NCBI GenBank assembly: GCA_934339365.1
Contig: CAKRHW010000016.1
Span: forward strand, 1-49,200
Length of the DNA stretch: 49,200 nt
Direction: 5' to 3'
Source: an uncultured Lachnospiraceae bacterium
GTDB taxonomy: Bacteria; Bacillota; Clostridia; Lachnospirales; Lachnospiraceae
Below are positions 30,001 through 31,780 of the stretch, piece after piece. The notes under the pieces were generated by a model. It saw only the letters and a list, made by a program, of their open reading frames with translations, was not told where the DNA came from and ran no database searches. Position numbers and translations under genes: made by a program. Numbering within the stretch: the stretch's first letter is position 1; the number at the start of each line of letters is the position of its first letter.

Positions 30001-31438
30001 AAGAAATGGTTGTTCTAAGAGTTGCTGTATTCTTATAAGGACTTTGGAAATTATTCGGATATGGTACAGCTACCACATAACTGTATTCCGAATAATGTTT
30101 TTCATCTGCCTCTTCCTGATCGAGTTCTTTTTTCTTTTCTTCACTGTAAATTTTCTTTACATTATCTCTTGAATCTATCATAATCTGACCACTTCCAGAA
30201 TATACATATGGAAGTGTCTCTTCATCGATTCCTTCAAAATTCTCTAAATCCCATGTTGATTCCCAATGATCATTATCTGTTACATCATAAATTAAAACAC
30301 CACCACCATATGGTTTCCCGATAAAGTCATTGTTTCGATAAGTCTTATCTGAAATATCCGAGTTCTCCGTCGGACTGCCATCTTTATGATAAATCCACTG
30401 TAGGATATCTGGTTCTGAAATAGAATTTCTACCCTGTACATTATATTGTAAATCCATAAACATATGGAAGTTCTCTAAAGCACTATCCTTATCTGTTGAT
30501 GTATTTTTAATATTTACTTTATAGAACATATAGTTGTATTTCTGCCAGATGACATTCTGTTGTTTTGTTCCATCTTCTAATGTCATCGGTGGAATACTCT
30601 CTATCGTTGTTTCCCATTTTAAATTTGAATTCACAAGTTGTAATCTTCGGTTTTCTTCATAATTTTCAAAATTATCACTCTTTGTTGACCAATTATACAC
30701 TTTCTTTGTTGCTTCATTGTTTGCACTTTCCCAATACTCATCATACGAGAAATCAAGATATAAAATTCCGGTTGCATTTTCTGGAACAACAACACTTGGC
30801 TGATTGTCTGCTCCATTTTTGCCATCAAAAAATTCTACCTGAAACTTTGGTGTTGCACCATCACTATTGATTCCTTCATAATTATTCTTTAAAATAATCT
30901 TTCCTTCTACATAATCATTTTCAGTAATGGATTTTTCGTCGCCGGTATTCGGATCAATCGTATAAATCTGTCTTGAATCACCAAATTTACCATCATCATT
31001 CAACCGGGCCCGGATTCCCATATACTCTCCCTTTGCTCTTTTATCTGCCGGAATCTGTTTATAATCATATACCGTACACATCGTTCCCTTATCATCAAAA
31101 TAGAAGTAAGGCAGTGTGATTGTCAATTTATTTTTCTTAATCACACCTGAATTCATCTGTGGCTTAATATTCGCCTGTACTGTAATCATCTCTGATTTGG
31201 AGATCATATAAAAGACACCATTATCACCCGTCTGTTTTGGAATCTCTCCTGTATTCTCTCCTAACACTGTAGAAAATTCTACTGAAACATCTTTTGCTCC
31301 GTCATCCGCAGCAAATACTTCTTTCAGACCTGTTAGCTGCGACAAGTCCCCTGAAGTCATAATCATTACGATGGAAAGGAAAATGCTAAGTACCCTCCAT
31401 AGTAAATTCCGCTTTTCATCCTTATGTTCTCTGTTCAT
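1..31438 (-). CDS. Giant secreted SdrD-B/SpaA-repeat surface protein (3' end beyond window)
   Basis: Reading from ATG at 31438, the frame is open to base 1: 10,479 full codons with no stop. I checked the frame near bases 27967, 20059, 12370, 3358 and 58, and all agree. The start has GGAGG seven bases upstream. Residues 1-44 look like a signal peptide: a basic start (MNREHKDEKR), a hydrophobic core at 11-29 and a cleavage site near VFAA. Order after that: an N-terminal adhesin-like region; tandem ~200-230-residue modules (about 510-1480); three SpaA-like domains (about 2140-2440); about 3,400 unassigned Tyr/Asn/Asp/Lys-rich residues; then about 24 SdrD-B-like units from about residue 5,880 to the edge. 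Cysteines are very few, as is usual for exported Gram-positive proteins. It is probably a cell-surface adhesin or stalk, by analogy with Sdr/MSCRAMM proteins; the ligand is unknown. The C-terminus and any LPXTG-type anchor are not visible. The reading frame is certain, the function is inferred. Confidence 0.93.
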   Translation of the reverse strand, partial: MNREHKDEKRNLLWRVLSIFLSIVMIMTSGDLSQLTGLKEVFAADDGAKDVSVEFSTVLGENTGEIPKQTGDNGVFYMISKSEMITVQANIKPQMNSGVIKKNKLTITLPYFYFDDKGTMCTVYDYKQIPADKRAKGEYMGIRARLNDDGKFGDSRQIYTIDPNTGDEKSITENDYVEGKIILKNNYEGINSDGATPKFQVEFFDGKNGADNQPSVVVPENATGILYLDFSYDEYWESANNEATKKVYNWSTKSDNFENYEENRRLQLVNSNLKWETTIESIPPMTLEDGTKQQNVIWQKYNYMFYKVNIKNTSTDKDSALENFHMFMDLQYNVQGRNSISEPDILQWIYHKDGSPTENSDISDKTYRNNDFIGKPYGGGVLIYDVTDNDHWESTWDLENFEGIDEETLPYVYSGSGQIMIDSRDNVKKIYSEEKKKELDQEEADEKHYSEYSYVVAVPYPNNFQSPYKNTATLRTTISFGVGGSISWTKQNKDVSNFVKPTRNNMNQKKYVLDEEGEEADSVEGNIGKTAEYYLTGFDNNGNVPVFDTVIHDSVPKYFDLQEIEFSLDNTKKFPKPELENWFKIKDGNLNQFLVFGFDDADGKKVYKTLEELGGKVEFVKDTTEEQENEEGFKDGKRIWKVVLGKALTSQKGLTFNGDMQIQMKERIPRYTKFNGLITVRGICPYLWTYTNKIDTTYSYHYYQSKTETLEEGWIEEDHHVKEYFPDSADTAKIITTKPELELTANGVFYDSYLKKEEVGNPQNVAVNSESAAARFSLQNESDSEVNPSTFEIKNLYTNNNYAQGGLNTTKLILSKELLLKTQIDSITIKGRGTKNGVSGTSDSIEKVLTFSDYAKIDKDKKSITVDNGATLDSDGNLVLTKSVWGTGTEKISTVYEVLIHFKQMDSNMLLDAEDKTKNSYIEIFGTPTTSKTIPVKGTWKTDFSFDGHDQTEEDITKEEDAVLTVLDINPIIDSAVYWNEDGTIHSKEIQRTTNPKTGALITTYPALSVPNKSKTDETWYQFTLKNKSKSTAFTSYMDIQMEGVGNEPTDCLKDLEGFDTRKIEITNATEQADKQNGAVEKVLFYDWNNDLSDLDQADATVEADGWKVESDGKITVNVPDQIARVKMVRIVFSRINANQDLDHLGEIKVNLYGSTDWIGNLKANLNFSVLGSEKAKTTGEATMNVIASKPVITASANRIGTNESGSSIAVPARQDDLFYQFTVENDSVSKIGDTNVLLTLDSVGEKALDKDQKPLIQGFLTNKVTIGKDYEKSGTIDRIDFFEYGTDPEKDTAKLSYTADQFEQVKEADGNLVFDLSDWASKDVYLKYARIHYKDFDRNITIKNKKALSVRVDGNSNWYDALTATMKVQPNHTLMANQETSKSATFRVVRPTVDLNAEIFYNNIKETTESNTGNTDKNRNILGIPYDRDFKYRLEVSNNGVSTVDDAQILAELPYEKQDEEKTGFHTTKVFIYKDVLEQYQTVENIILRGKSSDNTTEKKAVLLQKKDENGRVSSYYIEGDESKEYTYRTEDGNEVISIDRETLKNDFGIENLTQVEINAQNGKITTKDNTKRYIEFFGYDDSLFGKTDEFVATAKNYLMGWRESRDYSVASYDTDKYIVNTKDTSATYITKMYFDTVVSAFYNDGSKQDKRYTKASSATEHLRIDYGIDSAAERVWGDNAGIPFTSSSWGLNADNAKLEIGYKALGSYAIDFRQYVNTGTHYPDSLPKTYKQSNEGYAYVHDESLNTAATVNLTVDVPSDSFDAYYMKVHPNAKNYINYLTVEYKDGTSYTLQKEDLQYSAVEQDEKGNAFARINLLQVDGKSTTLFSNNKKYYYKDPVSYGSEAPENPITKVIINLDINQKQEENGKANVPDYGTWYNLLDENSQGMFELSGRFYTIGDAKLKASAEVTVGKSTNGRSKVRTDRGTEEHPKSDWSYVDYYRQWTRHSNGWGSYYWDYVNREYTARHLYTETCANVVSHNDTVIKGVTGDPTKATDREVDFSAENNYAISFTRPGLSSGDWANKNAYTDKVVIQDDLPKIYPNAVYDYQGFLTTGLEIKPEMYQYMKDNDVIKLKLEARGTDHKALDAEKEVSIKVSDLKNFYGTDKNWKIAFDYSNNKKDDSSDNEIKYPDPSPTAKPTIVMAKVQSDFGEEVAGVKYGLYQNETDTTPAYTATSDEKGFLEFDEVANGTYWLKQAESKDGYKDSIDTRQIVIDGNTTVVTLETAVTIPIEPDYINKADYPDYEESHEPVVQGKVVGNDGKGLKNVNVGLYKKTDDQTSEGEQQPVFTTQTDDKGYFTFRNVPNGKYYVAQIGSAEGYQKSETTYDVTLDNVVDADTKVTYPTEEVPAADKTVVMGKVIDNEGNPLKGILFALYPEEGVTGTPLTTETDADGFFRFKQIPDGKYIVKQYTSLAGYQMNTTEYHVQVGKTSESTSTAANVTTSKNESATENQAERIVTIGDEAVVNRRDTPSKPYIGCVQLKHPFINQLIQSSTGGDSGDKTYSTGCTVDTSKSEYTLVMNENTFVTHYEMTMENINGDGDYTKEITDGVKSDKHGTSKEWDILVHGCPYAINQVDPDEYGTNKVTAQTYTHYDTDKVIASTSDTALMMGYLISFRGGYTLTARNKKVDGGTINEFVQKKADGDYDNLTPNRGLYRVNVYNQNRNNGTGKEAAAKIDTAYTKNTMDRYFRLEHIYIPTFLIDGNWFKISTFVLRANGKEIPVSVQKGTGVNGWNEDKSAYQVYVDQPKTVENDSVYEIDVENILRDLYKNGSKDYVTSYVNTSNNKTYLKAYVSDFDLKFEAVKPDRMNAETVLGDGQYLSTNKDSQSATYFYDGVYADRTEDTFVKDLWDESSNPTFGKDVNHYPTYTSTNRLSTVFTSCDPNANVFQYSNVDGSSKGSIKESYYYLKNLVGTLETKIKRSAIYDSSNKKGKTTSNDYLHLAPYDYIEYTFSAGAKSDSLLPVEHIDTNFTVPEGQRIISWNVIDKDGNVVSDSKVTKNIILDKITAKLSQEDGTSIDAKKGIDYTVSKNQNQDDEETYYRTLQLHIGDGGDDTNQFDELYPDEKVYIKIVTQATDKIIYDDEKTVANAVAEVTAAPKHSYPQYMINDGNLLNGAGTGSVNRFAYESDIAGIQNYHRVLYTDEQKQQQYKATIDSALKFQKFEPVSISYDFANQKKKYDGQKATITISNIKNETGHFGNEYEIYTSFLEKKIKDDKNYYYRGFELTEPYDVKKPDSAKRVEVLYAVATVDTDAANKAGDAVNIHYQLDKDNNVKVDWKSYTYQADEAASVKHAATAQMTDEQLKDVVAVKWIYYDVDRFDSNQNYSGTSKKSVPFENVVLTGVARYQDLTDHTAKKAYQYAAHVTAVNTYRYNYKEDKNTTDASGNQETATKEISHDIEWTDENEITKDVYRENPKTTLHTQVFSDADDAKKEYNADAKQKTGYRPNETFYQKVTLINHEAKLSSGVQAGEEGRLIQPVFYDKVPEYFAKTDYDGVLADQALDPSKFNPVYVEGNTRKTFDELGLELYLVADDGKPYVEVTDYDYAGKMTYKDGYQKANANQKAFADIKADKDQTYQIKFKVYKISVRYKNDPDKKFVMPVGSQIEFSYAETVRDTDLPMVYTASTYDQNTAESTTASTALHPAYFPRIGEYYQQRFSRSWYYYSENGCLYPFLEGGFTDTSDTSVNNKQVTNSATMMDMDYLIHDIGFSADKNEQVDMWEFLNQSNTYIPGTDSTNANLGGQNNVLADLDMKPDNYKQKVVYTTETENTAERLDQLSDTITYRSSNQNRDWFKLAMSKRNTDYVSWDKNQYKKNDAKKENTPVIWSETRLHLQKAWLATSSELLSKEKNLQYDATAGDYTDKVLVNPTYGYFGTWYTSGNVYMNSTNTVTDYAGSVSLEYNEDTTVRLQAYNYGDWDLDGVTFTYVYAYGMEPVFKEDGTIDTKAFTNTGLSNSDQFDAIDDSLIETEVIQTPETKNPAYLAPKSMRDPARNTKITDEESGYYKNYSPWVVKVTVKNPLKKWFNRGAEFGYITRVELPAHIYSTTKQGDWYDRVLTAPYVEKNSINHYFYQIYDIDHWDGATREKMQNNQLKGMDFLWAPYAGDSSSLWIIENLRYGASSPNMPSVNGYNIQNKETRVTKANPSGSFTKNQAKDETGNISEYAEGTHDADLYAETGTKAVMRKPLVRTWTTMSKEEIQEPQEDTASKNKYEQNMYGTTVEQYYTNTQGELNYLNIHVENKYWWDQYGFTNTGFYGFTPEKVLHNYGTDGGQKGTLLLPVITDVLPYGIVPVATDGSRFTKDNTKNATKEAQYTLFDRDGKRLSEEESLYRTAVYYDEETKRYVVQIFAKEDNDETKKKTQDTIEAKRKKEAKIANNELYNFSLKTFTYDNPDNTLDDGTKVADLRENYLSNYAYVSSKINAYQFITDNDIEGNPYTVGSDAQVQPQYNNYYQSYLRGNGQDDRKDAVKRIYQFTWYHSSTSSIVEGGLMPAKQKAPDPDYYKRVTGKTDPYDSQVLLNHKYEKGTYMVGSMKRYQESDPMDLDDYTAIRHKNQILSDKIKACLNGNLYKENADGSFTGQLNAVDQVNKADHGVGVNKENAWYYTDAGEEEQVNGGVYNTLKIRTKEPVVQTDHYVTAQKEKDGLRGGTDDLEETEDRNKYQYQEQADAEAENFDYGDVLWYGAKIGLYNQKLYKYRGDVYHSKFEVTFKLPETVSYWDDDDILDDYYIEYYKNGDKTKPQKLTVQEAREKGWGVELVKRYFDQNIATADATLNTGTLTRADSLTKRGQETLVFEITTPKSDGFNDKDDNSYVAGEKGAGSLGYGEYFQFKIKTRVDNLEVMADTANTNAWDQYYSKVFVTMKNTNGKFAIAKDGTFVEYDEAAHQYYTRGGCLIPKTTADGKICYNDYGNIIYTEKERKDLTQAQLQYDTYQFEFSDQPVENMHFERQIADSKAENKDYNLDGDYDNVYMSDSSAKVEIVKPANTIRADLSRQRVRVNDPDATLIIAEDPHIKQADNISAYMDQVSNDTTSINEFVMNYNLPHRATQRGTAEEAPMDADVIHPDVNIVTTGKWAVPEKDKLWGQYIIDDKEQICNILKKHLKVSMYAYISDEPENETSYIYPESADDNALYDNLYVENKKKAQDGDVVSGWIPLTKDGQDAFAIDENAEIEINKQTVEGFPAGESLSKHIRQIRWVIKTEGFTDTMNGVEHTFTKEEAPKYFPVPTGFRMDVDADSNTKDIENMNDIDPDHNNLNPLDQSVKENSARVSYSTTVVRNDISYAVHANHFASLIPRYDDYKYATISQRTRVGYYIDPQLPWAMINIKGKYFKGSAVTEYKWDDRINAISNSSKMLKYTVTYSNLSNDELHQNTDYESAEADVLSNPNISLALPYLESLQEERLKYVTYQDDSNGMIDGYYIGDSYNTKANKDKNGNVITGEEAKNLDEKAPLWTWHVVNEDGSIAENTSLENNKLDIKLNPDKSTKVIDGEDTFYNPTFTTKPISMSNYNRKVMNFYYDGILHPGQKIVIEVMVPLDIDNNYATATELLQAKTYGFKAGSFKPYIPVTTSGNNPVAYEVDSRDVNVNGSTRDMAVTHSSEALALATISNIVTSKMATSVYDTLYSKLPAKVPEGGQYNYASAAWNKRATMARNYYQKLAYYDILPYVDDENITNNGKRSSKWRGTLQYDSIHLRTVDEKGDKSQIDPKDYTVWIGPVVKENDTYKLKKVGDLPRTTSEGDTTLYESLYNNDAEKEKYFVKLDEFLKDYEDGKVTDEQYLKIQNGTVAIWAELNDPAYTIPAKSQLELTYDMNSAVNAPKFVGIPSSEEGNAEAYNSDIISQVNDYAQWNTFMVAYEDSSTNLIINKQNESVKAGAYISAVDGRGYIGSYVWSDFNYNGKKDEAEYEDITLSKGDKNGKNAYSRNLLSKRTTDVDFDGKADDPGVNGVKVELLSKSGYPVNREGKAVMDDTDPSTNPNPEQKRYIVVDETTGQPKYADEVNHIYEYTQYGPIEYTTNADYQDRNGYFILSDIKPGDYYLRYTFPKKYSQYSVTTRELGDTKTGILVFRDGKIVYDGTKNTTSAVTNDALNKTKEISKGTGNKDAKLVVQTAQTIHIDAVADENEASSLSKKYPDHQSYDQAMTSYELGISRAYTYGGYSWLDESYTKQDGTKFIPTDLDDAMNTTLDSNWDGSINSNGVIDEDELKLANTHIELHEVDENGNISADVALDGDGNKAEFDTGKDGYYKFRLCQGKTYVAYGKVNSQTPLKPTPFTLHNDPLEAGDDNDLIKMNGIYRTRPFTVTVPYEEYTEDGVTKTKPKFETEGEEAGQSFAYNNNVSLGFVNGTRGFIGSWVWNDENYNGLMDTYEKGIGDITVSLEASYYDGTKWNALPDRNQTKVTTASGSYVFQNLSSYYEKDGQNYLMGYELKIDPESSDNNRKLYQKYAITKYKQYTKSHSTENSDLYYKGEQKYYFVGDDWKDQKDDGSQEVLRHNYVGDSKKIILAKDVSEEAAAGTAGNTLAYTDGSKTYQYDITEAQRLLDYNAGFTEIQTSTVKGYVWDDNGKFVDTKDKTKTKYIEEKDYNGLFDTVTEITSDGQEEDGTPSTDHEITTVWKEQGIEDARIQLEMYIKVNGKYLAVEKGKQVEGLNVTPGNEFDFPRQVATDADGQYVFQDVPTYVELSGKKYVAHYRIRLQSLPAPDDDPEKYRDYAVTRYRQAKDDYQLIDSHLIAENSQKGAGYQDLPADGKYDIKDYLTSPKEGDFFITAEASKEEAEESAENSKYFDEYIMYDDDAQNHGNDQFAYDLIKAKDYSGFDGGLKQIEKGSISGVLWDDKNYNGVFENKTEDGTAQESEYVSSNNAVTVLLYQYYYDSRKKEWILSPNNQNQQAFRTFTTTTSGSYSFDSLPTYVDIDQNKDGNIDKKEERFLTAYKVAIKQLPDQYIATKYWRDGDKDHAVYSKLYVTDLNGLEDSQRRENLPITLNQGDDEFLIIARPAEKGTNAKTSENDYNDYYIKETQIATNDNKDGGTFAYDIIKERNYENMNAGFKQVETSKITGMVWDDTDYDGIKSDAETGIAGVTITLEQYYKKDGKYVLYEAGTTSVQTKTNPRGQYEFDQVPTHVVIDGTDYLTYYRLKGTLPDGYAVTRYKQSVNGMQTDSDWISDDNQRNTGRTKDGESVANYLTSPADGDYFLTAKRADAKDLNTPYILYDQTDEGKIPYDIVLHVDKKNQYNGGLKQYETGEIKGYIWSDVNTKHTDTTVEDYNGLLDSNEGYANITVYLDQYERKDNQWIYVKTTSAKTNRKGLYQFNTLSTYVEEGEEKYLAGYRLRMQKLPEGTAVTKYQVKDATGSRINSDLIAVTQDEERSNGMEKGTIDFLVKDKYIITAAVAQKGAKGSKDDGYNQYYVRTDVQNKKTGVSVSDTDENKEEVFYDIVVARPAVTDYNGGIVPYNESVISGSVWLDENYNGILDGKEKVYTASKLTYYLDQYYLDQNGNWNYEATAALENNTGKYQFDHVSTFVEKDGKKYLAGYRLRMKEVPEGCKITQYKAGTDQQIDNDLIAQPIVSGQFAGTYDFNRESEYIIAAKEALPAYVGEETASTEADQNNTYYVRDYNQNGVTNQYDLITATDTKDQYIGGLTKQQAASIEGIIWNDKNYDGIMDATEKGFENQKVYLKQYYYDGKKWVENSNYQNTVTTDQNGIYKFENLPTYVDIDTNQDGTIDTYEERYLTSYKIFLEKLPDQYAVTKYRVAKVTGDQEKDSDLWVSKAEQITDIALTEPEEYLIAAGTIDAHTSAYYIRMVNNEAYDIVTSTNYKDFDGGLKEIETATVKGFVWKDDGYDKNGTLHQNYDNNGIRDKDENGEFVEAGMPDIKVQLEKYYYDGTKAEGQRFVRVYEDQDGKITDEANDVPVISMTGTDGQYQFDSVPTYINIEGTYRICYYRLKVVSEDPEGYAVAKYQQDIDHHQNDSDYEYITKYLTCDENEYFAAAKKIPESVDIETDRKYNKPYIKEDLTADENQNNDSYAGRYDIVQATDVSGYDAGYAKLENGKITGRVWVDGNYNGIQDQDENINGNYTDSDKQAVKGLQLQILQYAYTEDENGTKKWMEATDDDGNPIVYYVTTNDDGTYEKELPTWTKVKNGENSKVALAGYRVILQDYPNGYAATKYHMDAESSNGYSLKDSDLVASSKELFARNADANKYPYLVVAGNVQETQRPNNYNGATTELVTIHTGEKLRVDMTEKRTVSGLDAGLKQYEGAKISGQVWNDADYNGRYDHNESGFTVADPDTGDDKGITVELKRYIYNQGTKTWDYDTVIKKQTSQGYYEFVDLPTHVDGDKTKIYGYRVSIDLNSIPKEYAVTRYHVTDQDGIIYSDLDAATGNLMKENEYYIAAAKVDEGSRGQYDVQIGDQVYDPMTVRQEAKYYAGLTLYQKGTITGTIWNDGGFLANQTLPNTFNGRYDGIYQSEEAGLADVPVILERYVQTFTKDGKEKGYVLDTEFEKQAISKRKVTTDENGIYKFSDLELYTMDSSADEPLENGQTQPERIHLYSYRMKVDLQALPEKYKGYTVTKYHQNTNKEVDSDLRAENGYLTMDDEYLILASSDRQHVSEVYQTSDTLENESTKGTYNIVKAETEDTHSGGMIQTNQAEITGKFFIDANDNGIQDQEEGLYDGNEIHVTAEYYYYKDGTWMAVLDDTGKQTSKEVPVENGRYHFENMPTSYQIGSKYYPMGYRLKADVIPEEYAAAPYRKGQDKTKDSDLIQKTLYLTKENEYILTAKQYNVLDPVDNAGSTFEVSIRDGEENKTIKVDIIDGQNEDSYDAGLTPYENGTITGKIWNDKNYNGQQDGEETGIPNVKVTLKRLVYQAGIGSEEGSWKEDDTFTETVVTDEQGIYRFENLLTHDHSDYRKIYSYQLYVDKTDNQAITDKAVTKYQATNVDDSRNSDLKSDTFELTENMQIILAKEADADIFTDQDAYIVKVDGKDYNVVKADHYSGRDAGFKDYEHASITGSVWEDENYNGIREDSENQMADVPIVITRYVYQPDTDTWERDQNFRYQEDGNTIYTDADGKYTFHDLLTHDKTDYRKVYGYKLQVDKTANVPDQNVYAVTKYQVKDADGNPIEKDSDLQAETYDLNKDSEYIIVASPVTETAQEQTYHGKDNYYIATVEGKKYDVVSATDYSGKDAGFVKYQDASITGYVWEDTDYDGMQEEGEQGLKDVEVVLSREIYEKSSEEAVGHWVKDNSFEEQTVKTDENGKYQFEHLKTHVSGDYHQLYGYRLRVVKSSTKLEIYAVTKYRMTDVAEDKNSDLSAKDYTLTKENEHIILAKKTEENHGEDSYYIANITDDANPEINGNYDAVLGKSHSGNDAGFKKYETASIRGIAWEDGNYNGEREENEPAMAEVKVILSRFVYNADTKQWEKDNYEKTAQTDQNGQYEFENLETHEKDNYRKIYSYQLRIDKASTRPDTYAVTKYQVTGVSGNRNSDLIAETYHLTKNQEYIILADKAKEEILHGSDDYYIAKVETGAQAGIYDVVTAKDHSGNDAGFKKYETAAIRGIVWEDDNYNGRRDDAEPGRAGVEVILSRYIYEGKQWKKEEGYEEKAVTDGDGRYVFENLETHEKDHYQKIYSYRLRINKETTDPKEYAVTKYQAQGVEEDRNSDLIAKTYELTKESEYLILAGKATEMLHGNDAYYIANVETGDETESYDVVTAVDHSGNDAGFKSYESGMIKGFVWDDKNYDGIRQTEDYEEDGQTIQKESGIAGVKVRLTRFVYDAETEKWTRDESFDTEKNSDGNLRSEAVTDENGQYIFKELATHEKGNYQKMYSYQLAVDKDSTKPDTYAVTKYQVNGAGQANDSDLNAKDYCLTKEDEYILLAGLADDNDDDSKYYMVKYNGKVYDVTKAVNNSEKSAGLKKYETAQIEGYVWDDENYDGIRQTEERGISNVKVILSRYVYDSDEKTWKEDETFAQEKDEEGHLIREAVTDENGQYRFKELATHKNDKYQQIYSYQISIEKDSTNPDQYAATKYQVKDAKGQAVENDSDLRGENYKLTKENEYIILAKKADQKVLHGNDDYYIAKVETKTDEAGIYDVVTAKDHSGNDAGLVAYRLGTIEGYLWDDENYDGIRQTTGEEKEPGIANAKVILERYIYDTDEDGNKKWTRDESFDKETNADGSLKCEAVTDEDGKYTFTKLPTHQNGDAQKLYSYKLRVDQESTSPKTYAVTKYHVLDSDGKAVENDSDLRAEDYTLMEKDEYLILAEEADENEHGEDKNYIVSCAGKTYDVVKAIHYSGKDAGFKVYETASISGNVWEDKNYNGEREEDEPVMAGIKVLLTRYAYDAQKKQWVKDETYENSTQTDSQGQYEFRNLETHENGNYHKIYSYRLSIDKESTNPATYAVTKYQAEGVAEDRNSDLIAKTYDLTKEDEYIILAKKATEVQHGSDDYYIAKVETGDETESYDVVTAENHSGNDAGFKAYEKGSIK
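8258..8293 (-). other. Canonical EF-hand loop in an SdrD-B-like unit
   Basis: The giant protein reads DTNQDGTIDTYE here, which fits the 12-residue EF-hand calcium loop D-x-N-x-D-G-x-I-D-x-x-E exactly. It directly follows the PTYVDI segment of the unit that starts near 8505. The loop chemistry is established; calcium binding by this protein is inferred. Confidence 0.75.
10664..10699 (-). other. Second canonical EF-hand loop in an SdrD-B-like unit
   Basis: The sequence DQNKDGNIDKKE fits the EF-hand loop pattern at every liganding position. It sits at the same place in its repeat (after PTYVDI, before EERFLT) as the loop at 8258-8293, so this is a unit-specific insertion shared by two non-adjacent repeats. 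Confidence 0.75.
13800..24130 (-). other. Unassigned adhesin-like core of the giant protein (about 3,400 residues)
   Basis: This coding stretch lies between the SpaA-like domains and the SdrD-B-like array. It is continuous in frame, rich in Tyr, Asn, Asp, Lys and Thr, and looks beta-rich. It includes segments such as TPEKVLHNYGTDGGQKGTLL near 18600 and HPGQKIVIEVMVPLD near 14850, which resemble the large N-terminal regions of Gram-positive adhesins. I cannot assign any named domain, and I saw no enzymatic motif. Base composition matches the flanking parts of the gene. Confidence 0.5.
24130..25020 (-). other. Three tandem SpaA/prealbumin-like domains of the giant protein
   Basis: Three successive segments follow the pattern V.G.V....G..L.(G/N)......LY, a T.T...G.F.F..(I/V)P(D/N)GKY box, then Y..KQ or Y..AQ and GY. 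They begin with MAKVQSDFGEEVAGVKYGLY, QGKVVGNDGKGLKNVNVGLY and MGKVIDNEGNPLKGILFALY. This is the prealbumin-like fold of SpaA/CnaB stalk domains. In all three, the residue aligned with the catalytic Glu of isopeptide-forming CnaB domains (the E of the Y..xE......GY box) is Gln. Confidence 0.7.
27000..29900 (-). repeat. Tandem unassigned ~200-230-residue modules near the N-terminus
   Basis: At least four junctions with a shared look recur: TKPELELTANGVFYDS near 29230, VLDINPIIDSAVYWNEDG near 28545, NVIASKPVITASANRI near 27885 and FRVVRPTVDLNAEIFYNN near 27280. They are spaced about 231, 218 and 202 residues apart. Inside each module is a hydrophobic strand before a (V/I)xG...(S/T)xW element, for example VNLYGSTDWIGNLKANLNF and VRVDGNSNWYDALTATM. 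A fifth copy upstream (ITVRGICPYLWTYTNK, near 29400) is weaker. I cannot name this module. Confidence 0.55.
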
Positions 31439-31472
31439 AATAATTCCTCCGTATAAAGCTTAAAACATATAT

Positions 31473-31508
31473 CTAATTGTAATTGTAGGTAAAATTTGAT
31501 TGATTCAT
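31473..31508 (-). CDS. Possible 11-codon leader ORF ahead of the giant gene
   Basis: In the 5' leader, ATG at 31508 opens a frame reading MNQSNFTYNYN and stops with TAG at 31473-31475. An AAGGA sits six bases upstream of this ATG, a good ribosome binding site. The stop lies 34 bases before the ATG of the giant gene. An inverted repeat (GATTCC, 7-nt loop AGGAGAA, GGAATC; about 31511-31529) overlaps its ribosome binding region. It may be a translated leader peptide with a control role or may be chance; four of eleven residues are Asn. Confidence 0.35.
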   Translation of the reverse strand: MNQSNFTYNYN

Positions 31509-31626
31509 GATGATTCCTTCTCCTGGAATCTTAAGAAAATTCATTGTAAATGAAAAATTTGCGAAAACAAACTATATCATTTACAGAATAATAATTTTGA
31601 AATATAGAATTCCCCTATTCTTTTTT

Positions 31627-31655
31627 ATTATAACATTTTTCTCTATCTATTGCAA
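31627..31655 (-). promoter_or_regulatory. Promoter of the giant surface-protein gene
   Basis: A -35 TTGCAA (31650-31655) and a perfect -10 TATAAT (31627-31632) are separated by 17 bases. Transcription would start near 31620, giving a 5' leader of about 180 nt. That leader holds the possible uORF, and short inverted repeats such as TTCATT-TAC-AATGAA. The rest of the 342-base gap between the giant gene and the ROK gene (31439-31780) shows nothing else I can support apart from the hairpin at 31730-31748. Confidence 0.8.
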
Positions 31656-31729
31656 GAAATCAGCCCTTTCCTCTTCACAAAAAAAGCACTGTATCTAAGA
31701 TTATAACTGAATTTCTATACAGAATGACA

Positions 31730-31748
31730 GCCACCGGTTTCTGGTGGC
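31730..31748 (-). terminator. Weak hairpin after the ROK kinase gene
   Basis: GCCACC and GGTGGC form a 6-bp GC-rich stem with a 7-nt loop, 32 bases past the ROK stop codon. On the minus strand it is not followed by a clear run of T, so termination here is uncertain. Confidence 0.4.
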
Positions 31749-31780
31749 CACATCCTGTTTTCTCCTGATTTTATTTTATC

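Noticed and set aside
1..31438. Many plus-strand open frames of 60-270 codons, including one at 7160-7972
   Set aside because: All lie opposite the continuous giant reading frame, lack convincing ribosome binding sites and give compositions (runs of His, Leu, Phe, Tyr, Ile) expected from reading its antisense strand.
31700..31705. A second TATAAT upstream of the giant gene promoter
   Set aside because: No acceptable -35 hexamer lies 16-18 bases upstream, and the better TTGCAA-17-TATAAT pair is closer to the gene.
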